In this document: in pieces, positions 26,084 to 31,596 of the stretch | How the letters are laid out: each line of letters starts with the position of its first letter | Position numbering within the stretch: the stretch's first letter is position 1 | DNA from: Synechococcaceae bacterium Bin_79_3 | Lineage (GTDB): Bacteria > Cyanobacteriota > Cyanobacteriia > PCC-6307 > Cyanobiaceae | Length of the DNA stretch: 31,596 bases | Direction of reading: 5' to 3' | NCBI GenBank assembly: GCA_009914645.1 | Contig: VFLB01000059.1 | Coordinates: 1-31,596, forward strand | The notes under the pieces: generated by a model | What the model was told of the DNA's origin: nothing | The model's input: only the letters and a program-made list of their open reading frames with translations | The model's database searches: none | Translations under genes and position numbers: made by a program

Positions 26084-26995
26084 ATGGCAATAACAACAGC
26101 AACAAACCAAGCCGCAAACCAAGCAAGAAACCAAGCGGAAAGTGTGCAGCAACTGCAAACCCTGCTGAACGGTGCCCCGATCGGTGTAGTGGGTTTGGGC
26201 TTGATGGGAGGTTCATTAGCCCTTGATCTGCGTCGCCTCGGGTTTGTGGTGCATGGGTGGGTGCATCGCCAAGCCACTGCCCAACGAGCCCTTGAGCGGG
26301 ATTTAGTGAATGCAGTGGATCTTTCTGCGGAGTTGATGAAACCTTGCGCGCTTGTGGTGTTAGCGCTGCCCCTTGATCAGCTAATCGCCCCAAGCGAAAT
26401 GCTGTTAAGCGGTTTACCCGCTGCGGCTGTAGTTACAGATATGGGTTCCGTTAAAGCCCCTGTTGAAGCAGCTCTTGGCAGCCGCTTGCCCCGTTTTGTG
26501 CCCAGCCATCCCATGGCTGGTACCGCTGCTGCTGGGGTAGAGGCTGGGGTGGAGGGGCTTTTTAAGGGGCGGCCTTGGGTTATTACGGCAGCAAAGGGGC
26601 GGGATCCTGCTGCTTTGGCTTTGGTGGAAACCCTGGCCTTAGCTCTAGGGGCTATCCCAGTGCACTGCGATGCCAGCACACACGACCAGGCCGTGGCGTT
26701 TATTTCTCATCTACCCGTATTGGTGGGGGCGGCTCTGTTGCAATCTGCTGCGCTAGGCGATCCTCTGGCGCAACAATTAGCTTCCACCGGCTTTGCCGAC
26801 ACCACAAGGGTGGGGGGCGGAAACCCCCAGCTGGGGCGCTTGATGGCCCAAACCAACCGCTCCGCTCTGCTAACAGCGCTTGATTGCTATAAAAAAGAGC
26901 TCCAATTGTTAACTGAGCTGGTTGAAAATGAGCAGTGGGAGAAATTAGAGCAAAAGCTCAGCCAATGCCAAGAATTGCGAGGGCAGTTTGTGTAA
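26084..26995 (+). CDS. tyrA: Prephenate/arogenate dehydrogenase
   Basis: Oxidative decarboxylation in tyrosine synthesis; cyanobacterial forms usually act on arogenate with NADP. At 303 aa, the Rossmann motif is GLGLMGG (37-43). The catalytic histidine regions PSHPMAGTAAAGVEAG and FISHLPVLVGAAL are present. An N-terminal extension of about 30 residues contains a threefold NQAx repeat (8-19) coded by 12-bp tandem repeats. An internal later start is possible, but the ATG at 26084 is the first and best. It is divergent from the DinG-like gene (57 bp) and convergent with crtD (12 bp). Confidence 0.92.
   Translation: MAITTATNQAANQARNQAESVQQLQTLLNGAPIGVVGLGLMGGSLALDLRRLGFVVHGWVHRQATAQRALERDLVNAVDLSAELMKPCALVVLALPLDQLIAPSEMLLSGLPAAAVVTDMGSVKAPVEAALGSRLPRFVPSHPMAGTAAAGVEAGVEGLFKGRPWVITAAKGRDPAALALVETLALALGAIPVHCDASTHDQAVAFISHLPVLVGAALLQSAALGDPLAQQLASTGFADTTRVGGGNPQLGRLMAQTNRSALLTALDCYKKELQLLTELVENEQWEKLEQKLSQCQELRGQFV
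26104..26139 (+). repeat. 12-bp tandem repeat (x3) in the tyrA 5' end
   Basis: Three units of AAACCAAGC plus a variable triplet, in frame, encode NQAA-NQAR-NQAE. This is a minisatellite-like element in the non-conserved leader of TyrA and could vary in copy number. Confidence 0.85.
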
Positions 26996-27007
26996 GAGGT
27001 TTCAGGT

Positions 27008-28498
27008 TCAGCTGGATGCAATTAATTGCTTAATCGCCATCTCAGCGGAAAGGCTTACGCCAGCAGTGCCTTCCCCCGGGTAAATGCCATCTCCGCAAAG
27101 CCAGAGCCCCTGCAAAGGGGTGCGGCTAGCTAAGCCAAAGGGGCCAAAGCGATTAGGCCTTTGCCCTAATCCCCCCACATAGCCATAAGGACGCCCCGTC
27201 CAGTGGGCAAAGCCCCTTGGCGTTGATAGTTCACGATGAAGCCAATGTTTTTGTTTGATTCCCAATAGTTTCTCAAGAGCTGCTTCTATGCCATTTTGGC
27301 TCGCTGTTTTTTTTGCTTCATAAGCTTCAGGAGCTAACTCAAACCAGGCTTTTGCTGGGCTAAAAACGCTGGCGATCACTGTTGCTTGACCCTCGGGAGC
27401 GCGACCATCCCCTTCACAACTTATCGATACAAAAATAGAACCAGGATCTTTCCAGTTGAGTTGTATGTGGCTTGCGCAATCGCTTGGTAAACAACCGCGA
27501 TCCACAGCGCCGTAAAGCACTAAAGCCCCTGATGGCTCTGCAAATTCCCCTAGTCGTTTGGCATAAGTAGGGGGCAATTGCTCCCCAAGCAGTTTTGGTA
27601 ATACCTGGGGTGGAAGGCTGCACACCAGCTGAGGGCTAGAGCATTCGAATTGCTTCCCCCCAGGGCCTTCTCCACTAATTAGCCAGCTGCCGTTTTGATA
27701 TCTAAATCGCTCAACGCGATGTTTTAGCCGCAGTTCTGCTTTGTGTTTAGCAAGGGCCCCTTCTAGGGCGTCACTAAGGGCTTGCATAGAACCCTGAAGA
27801 TGCCACAAACCCAGAGGTTCTTGCGCCATGTTGAGCACGGTGGCGCCATAGAGGGCAGCAGTGCGTTCGGCCGGTTCTTGCGAATAAAGTCGCAATTGGA
27901 GATCAAGGAATTGCCACAGCCTTTGTTGTTTTGCGTTGTAAGCACAACCGCAAAGTCGTAATAAATCTGCAACGCTATTACCGATGAAAAGGCCGCTAGC
28001 CAAGCTGCCGGGGCCTAGGGCTTTTAGTAATTGCCCCAGATCCCAGCTATTGCGAGGCGGCAATATCGGTTGACGAGAGGCAAAAGCCCAATTGCTGCGG
28101 TGGATAGCGGCACAAAGCTGCCAAAAAGCCTCACTGCCTGGGAATTGCCGTTTTCTTTCTTCGCGCCAACGTTCAGCACTACGCCAAAGCTTGATGGGTT
28201 CGTGGCCATCATTGAGATCAACAACACACCCAGGATTCAGTGGGGTGGCTTGGGGCAGCTCAATTGCTAGCTCAGAAAAAATTCGTTGATGACTGCCTCC
28301 CAATTCAAGGCCTGCCACCTGGGTAGCCCCCACATCAAAGGTGTATGAACCGCGCTTGAAAGTACCGGCGCAGCCACCGCTCTGATGGTGGGCTTCCAGA
28401 AGGAGGACTTTTTTGCCAGCTTTGGCCGCAAGGGCAGCAGCGGTGAGGCCGGCGATACCAGCCCCCACCACCACCACATCCCATGGGGATGAATTCAA
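27008..28498 (-). CDS. crtD: C-3',4' desaturase CrtD-like carotenoid oxidoreductase
   Basis: An FAD-dependent desaturase of the CrtI/CrtO superfamily. In cyanobacteria CrtD acts on acyclic ends in myxoxanthophyll-type carotenoid synthesis. At 496 aa, the dinucleotide motif [17 protein letters not shown] is at 12-28, followed by [33 protein letters not shown]. The C-terminal FAD block is [23 protein letters not shown]. The TTG at 28498 is taken as start because it makes a TTGA overlap with the upstream CAAD gene stop and lies just before the conserved block; a longer frame would overlap that gene by 88 bp. Assignment to CrtD rather than another CrtI paralogue is by overall pattern. Confidence 0.82.
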   Translation of the reverse strand: MNSSPWDVVVVGAGIAGLTAAALAAKAGKKVLLLEAHHQSGGCAGTFKRGSYTFDVGATQVAGLELGGSHQRIFSELAIELPQATPLNPGCVVDLNDGHEPIKLWRSAERWREERKRQFPGSEAFWQLCAAIHRSNWAFASRQPILPPRNSWDLGQLLKALGPGSLASGLFIGNSVADLLRLCGCAYNAKQQRLWQFLDLQLRLYSQEPAERTAALYGATVLNMAQEPLGLWHLQGSMQALSDALEGALAKHKAELRLKHRVERFRYQNGSWLISGEGPGGKQFECSSPQLVCSLPPQVLPKLLGEQLPPTYAKRLGEFAEPSGALVLYGAVDRGCLPSDCASHIQLNWKDPGSIFVSISCEGDGRAPEGQATVIASVFSPAKAWFELAPEAYEAKKTASQNGIEAALEKLLGIKQKHWLHRELSTPRGFAHWTGRPYGYVGGLGQRPNRFGPFGLASRTPLQGLWLCGDGIYPGEGTAGVSLSAEMAIKQLIASS

Positions 28499-28896
28499 CC
28501 CAGATATTCCTGACGCAGTTTTGTGATTCGTTGCACCAGCTCTTCCCGCTTGGTGCTGGTGCGAAGGTTGCCCCAACTCCAATTACCTACCACTACTAAA
28601 CCAAGCAGTTCTAATAAACCTGGAACCACTGGCAGCAGATTAATTGTGTCGAGTACTCCTTTTATTAATACCTGGGCCACTATTACTGCTACCAGGATCC
28701 CAACGGATTTGCCGATACGACCCATCTGGGTCCAATTCACACCATCAAGAGCATTGTTCACTTTTCCTAAAACTTCGCTGTAACGCTCTTTGAAATCAGC
28801 AGCAGCCCCACTGATATCGCCAAGCGGGTTTGTGTTTTCAGCATTGCTGCTGTCCACCGGTTGAGCCTCGATGTTTACTTCGCTTGGTTCCGTCAT
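28495..28896 (-). CDS. CAAD-domain thylakoid membrane protein
   Basis: A 133-aa stand-alone CAAD domain, the module known appended to some cyanobacterial aminoacyl-tRNA synthetases and in plastid CURT1-like proteins. A hydrophilic N-terminus leads to an amphipathic helix ([21 protein letters not shown]). Two membrane helices follow ([20 protein letters not shown] and [17 protein letters not shown]), then the conserved [20 protein letters not shown]. The ATG at 28896 is preferred over an upstream TTG (28923). Its stop overlaps the crtD start by 4 bp. Confidence 0.88.
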   Translation of the reverse strand: MTEPSEVNIEAQPVDSSNAENTNPLGDISGAAADFKERYSEVLGKVNNALDGVNWTQMGRIGKSVGILVAVIVAQVLIKGVLDTINLLPVVPGLLELLGLVVVGNWSWGNLRTSTKREELVQRITKLRQEYLG

Positions 28897-28992
28897 GGAC
28901 TTTGAATTAGATACTGCGGTCAAGGTATCGAGAACTTCGTGGTTTCACCAGGCTTATTTCAAAACCGATGGGCATTGGCTGATCGTTTGAAG

Positions 28993-29007
28993 CTTGGGGT
29001 GGCCAAG
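28993..29007 (+). repeat. Inverted repeat upstream of moeB
   Basis: CTTGG and CCAAG arms around GGTGG, in the 164-bp divergent spacer between the CAAD gene and the moeB-like gene. It is a candidate operator or hairpin; no clear promoter hexamers surround it. Confidence 0.35.
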
Positions 29008-29032
29008 TATTTGGGAGAATAAAAAAAGCTCA

Positions 29033-29047
29033 GGTGCAACGTGCACC
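29033..29047 (+). repeat. 15-bp palindrome just before the moeB start
   Basis: GGTGCA-ACG-TGCACC is a perfect 6-3-6 inverted repeat ending 13 bp before the preferred ATG and covering an alternative GTG start (29034). In RNA it would form a hairpin at the ribosome landing zone. Confidence 0.55.
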
Positions 29048-29060
29048 AAGTAATGCAGCC

Positions 29061-30233
29061 ATGCTCCCTTTAAACACCAGCGATATCAGCTTGTGTCCTG
29101 ATGAAATTGCCAGGTTTTCTAGGCATCTGATTTTGCCCGAAGTGGGCATGGAAGGGCAAAAGAGGCTGAAGGCGGCAGCTGTTTTGTGTGTTGGAACAGG
29201 TGGGTTGGGCTCGCCGCTGCTGCTCTACCTGGCGGCGGCTGGTGTGGGTCGTTTGGGAATTGTCGATTTTGACGTGGTGGATTACAGCAACCTGCAACGG
29301 CAGGTGATCCACGGCACTAGTTGGGTTGGCAAACCAAAGATTGAATCTGCAAAACATCGCATTCATGAGATTAATCCCCATTGCCAAGTAGATCTTTATG
29401 AAACAGCATTAACAAGTGAAAATGCTCTGGAGATAATGACTCCCTACGATATTATTTGCGATGGCACTGATAATTTCCCTACTCGTTATTTAGTAAATGA
29501 TGCATGCGTTTTATTAGGAAAGCCCAATGTTTACGGCTCGATATTCCGTTTTGAAGGGCAGGCAACAGTATTTAATTTGGACCCTGAAAGCCCTAACTAT
29601 CGCGACCTATTCCCAGAGCCACCGCCACCAGGATTGGTGCCCTCTTGCGCTGAAGGGGGAGTGGTGGGTGTATTGCCAGGAATTATTGGAATTATCCAGG
29701 CCACTGAAACTATAAAAATAATAACTGGAATTGGCACAACATTAAGCGGCAGGTTGTTGTTGTTTGATGCGCTTACAATGAAATTTAGAGAACTTAAATT
29801 ACGCCCTTCCAAAGAGCGACCAGTAATTGATAAATTAATAGATTATCAAGAATTTTGCGGTGTGGGAGGCAGTGCCCCTGGCCAGGAGGAGGCGGGTTCT
29901 GTCGCAAGCATAAGTGTTGTTGATTTGAAAGCACTTTTAGATAGTGATGCAAAGGATTTGATATTGCTCGATGTGCGTAATCCACCAGAAGCTGCAATCG
30001 CTGTTATCTCTGGGGCGATTTTGGTGCCTTTGGATTCAATTGAAGATGGCAGTGCCATCGAGCGTGTGAAAGAGCTGAGCATGGGTAAACGTCTTTATGT
30101 GCATTGCAAATTGGGGGGGCGGAGCGCCAAGGCTTTGATTGCATTGCGGCGTCATGGCATCGAAGGTATCAATATTGAAGGTGGTATTGAAGCCTGGAGT
30201 AAAGAGATCGATCCAAGCGTTCAGCGTTATTAA
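29061..30233 (+). CDS. moeB: MoeB/MoeZ-like sulfur-carrier adenylyltransferase with rhodanese domain
   Basis: An E1-like enzyme that adenylates the C-terminus of a sulfur carrier (MoaD/ThiS type) and, with its rhodanese domain, can pass sulfur for molybdopterin, thiamine or tRNA thiolation. At 390 aa, the ATP-binding GTGGLGSPLLLYLAAAGVG is near 45-63, with IVDFDVVDYSNLQRQ and DGTDNFPTRYLVNDAC. Catalytic-region cysteine C196 is in SCAEGG. The rhodanese domain (about 280-388) has active C349 in CKLGGRS. No CxxC zinc pair is visible, as in MoeZ-type proteins. A GTG start 9 codons upstream (29034) is possible. Part of the middle (about 29400-29800) is visibly AT-richer than its neighbours. Confidence 0.88.
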   Translation: MLPLNTSDISLCPDEIARFSRHLILPEVGMEGQKRLKAAAVLCVGTGGLGSPLLLYLAAAGVGRLGIVDFDVVDYSNLQRQVIHGTSWVGKPKIESAKHRIHEINPHCQVDLYETALTSENALEIMTPYDIICDGTDNFPTRYLVNDACVLLGKPNVYGSIFRFEGQATVFNLDPESPNYRDLFPEPPPPGLVPSCAEGGVVGVLPGIIGIIQATETIKIITGIGTTLSGRLLLFDALTMKFRELKLRPSKERPVIDKLIDYQEFCGVGGSAPGQEEAGSVASISVVDLKALLDSDAKDLILLDVRNPPEAAIAVISGAILVPLDSIEDGSAIERVKELSMGKRLYVHCKLGGRSAKALIALRRHGIEGINIEGGIEAWSKEIDPSVQRY

Positions 30234-30262
30234 GCTTTAACTCAGATTGGTTCTTGTTATTT

Positions 30263-31596
30263 ATGGCTGCCTTAACGCTGCCGCTGCGCCTTTGGCCTTA
30301 TTTCGGTAAATATCGCTCTCAGGCCTTTATAGCAATTTTGGCGGTATTGCCAGATCCCCTCTTAATGGTGGGGATTCCAGTTTTATTGCAGTTGGTTATC
30401 GATCGCGCTATCACCCCTGGGGAACCGGCCCGCGCTATTCCTCTTTTGGTATTGCCCTGCGTTTGGTTGTTGATAGCGGTGGCATGTAATGGCTTGCAAG
30501 TAAAACTATTTGCAGCAATTGGCGGTGAACTTGGGAATGATTTTCGTGAGCGTTTGTTTGCACAATTGCTTCAGGAGAAACAGCCAGCTGGGGTTGGATT
30601 TGAAGGGGAACAACAGGCTTTATTAGCCCAGCAGATACCCACCATTGAGAATGTGGTGGTGGTTCAGTTGCCGCTTTTTATTTGGACACTTGCTCAGCTC
30701 GTGCTCAGTGTGTTGTTGCTGTTTCAGATCAATTGGCGTTTGGCATTAGTTGCGGTGGTTCTCACGCCGTTGTTGTTTTTAAGCCAAGTTGCTTTCACCC
30801 CAGCCTTAGCTCGTAGTGAGGAGGGCCGGGTTGCAAAGGCTGCAATTTTGTTGGCATTTGCCCTGGAGCGTTTGCGCAGCCGCGAGTTAGTGGATCTGTT
30901 TGGTCTTGGCAGCGCAACGCGGGCAGAATTTGCTAAGCGCAACCACGATTTAAAACGCAAAGGTCTTCAGGTGGGCACTGTGAATGGGTTGCAAAATGCA
31001 GCCCTCACCGCATCTGCTCTACTCACCTTGGTAAGTGTGTTCGCATTAGGAACTTGGTTGGTGTTGCAAAAGCAATTAAGTGTGGGGCAATTGGTGGCAG
31101 CGCTTGGCATAGCAACAGCTTTAGTTAGCGGCATGTGGCAATTGGGCCCCTTATTACTGCCGTTGCAGGCGGCCAGCACCGCCTTGGATCTATTAGAGCG
31201 AAAGTTACCGCAACAGCGTTCAGCCAAAACCAAGGGTGCAAGTCTGCCGGCACCGCCTCCGCTCAAGCAGGGCCTGGAGCTGAAACAGGTGAGCTACCGC
31301 TATGAAGAAGGCGGCGGCCTTGAAGATCTTTGTTTGCAAATCCCAGCAGGCAGCTCATTGGCGTTGGTGGGCCCCAGTGGCGGCGGTAAAAGCACAGTTT
31401 TAAAGCTGCTGTTGCGTCAACTGGAACCCCAAGGGGGAGAGCTGCTGGCTGATGGTTTGCCGATAGGCAGCTTCAATCGTGACCAATGGTTGAACCAGGT
31501 GGCATTAGTGCCGCAGGAACCAGTGTTATTTGATTTGAGTATTGCTGAAAATATTCGCCTTGGCCGCCTTAATGCCAGTAGCGCTGAGGTGAGAGC
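30263..31596 (+). CDS. ABC-type exporter, fused permease-ATPase (partial)
   Basis: The frame is open from the ATG to the window end (444 codons, no stop). The N-terminal half has about six hydrophobic segments of an exporter transmembrane domain, from LRLWPYFGKYRSQAF onward. The nucleotide-binding domain begins near residue 335. Walker A is GPSGGGKST at 370-378 and the Q-loop is VALVPQEPVLFDLSIAENI. The signature motif and Walker B lie beyond the edge. It is a half-transporter that must dimerise. The substrate (lipid, peptide or drug) cannot be told. It starts 29 bp after moeB and is probably co-transcribed. Confidence 0.88.
   Translation, partial: MAALTLPLRLWPYFGKYRSQAFIAILAVLPDPLLMVGIPVLLQLVIDRAITPGEPARAIPLLVLPCVWLLIAVACNGLQVKLFAAIGGELGNDFRERLFAQLLQEKQPAGVGFEGEQQALLAQQIPTIENVVVVQLPLFIWTLAQLVLSVLLLFQINWRLALVAVVLTPLLFLSQVAFTPALARSEEGRVAKAAILLAFALERLRSRELVDLFGLGSATRAEFAKRNHDLKRKGLQVGTVNGLQNAALTASALLTLVSVFALGTWLVLQKQLSVGQLVAALGIATALVSGMWQLGPLLLPLQAASTALDLLERKLPQQRSAKTKGASLPAPPPLKQGLELKQVSYRYEEGGGLEDLCLQIPAGSSLALVGPSGGGKSTVLKLLLRQLEPQGGELLADGLPIGSFNRDQWLNQVALVPQEPVLFDLSIAENIRLGRLNASSAEVR

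Noticed and set aside
1..31596. CRISPR array, insertion sequence, prophage or integrative element
   Set aside because: No regularly spaced repeats, transposase, integrase or terminal inverted repeats were seen. Gene content is core genome throughout.

Overview
The window looks like chromosome of a picocyanobacterium of the Synechococcus/Cyanobium/Prochlorococcus lineage. The evidence is a set of cyanobacterial marker genes: NDH-1 subunit ndhN, the clock-input Fe-S protein gene ldpA, DUF1815 and DUF2839 proteins, a stand-alone CAAD-domain membrane protein, a CrtD-type carotenoid desaturase, short-form adk, and a ribosomal superoperon that begins with rplC and lacks rpmD (L30) and rpsN (S14). 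Genus and species cannot be fixed from the sequence alone. No mobile element, phage gene, CRISPR array or integrase was seen.

Layout. 1-97 is the start of a small membrane protein (minus, cut by the window edge). 134-1443 (minus) holds a terminator, tRNA-Ser(GCU) and alr. 1469-1990 (plus) is an HNH nuclease gene that abuts the stop of prfA. 1991-18267 (minus) is one nearly unbroken run of 29 genes: rplC-rplD-rplW-rplB-rpsS-rplV-rpsC-rplP-rpmC-rpsQ-rplN-rplX-rplE-rpsH-rplF-rplR-rpsE-rplO-secY-adk-rpmJ-rpsM-rpsK-rpoA-rplQ-truA-rplM-rpsI-rpmE-prfA. It makes ribosomal proteins, the SecY translocon channel, RNA polymerase alpha, a tRNA pseudouridine synthase and release factor 1. Spacing is mostly under 60 bp, with several 4-bp stop/start overlaps.

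18268-18635 is a divergent intergenic region. 18636-21572 (plus) is ndhN-ldpA-(Ycf45-like ATPase). Then come tRNA-Gln(UUG), a HAD-fold protein, and recA behind a 184-bp leader with unusual inverted repeats. From 23852 the minus strand carries DUF1815, DUF2839 and a degenerate DinG-like protein. tyrA is on plus. crtD and the CAAD gene (minus) are translationally coupled. moeB/moeZ-like and an ABC exporter (plus, truncated by the window end) close the window.

No clearly new multi-gene system was found. The most unusual signals are: two identical 13-bp palindromes, 21 bp centre to centre, in front of recA; a DinG-family protein whose Walker A, DEAH box and motif VI all appear degraded; several small inverted repeats in the leaders and spacers of the ribosomal operon; and TTGA stop/start couplings that use TTG start codons.
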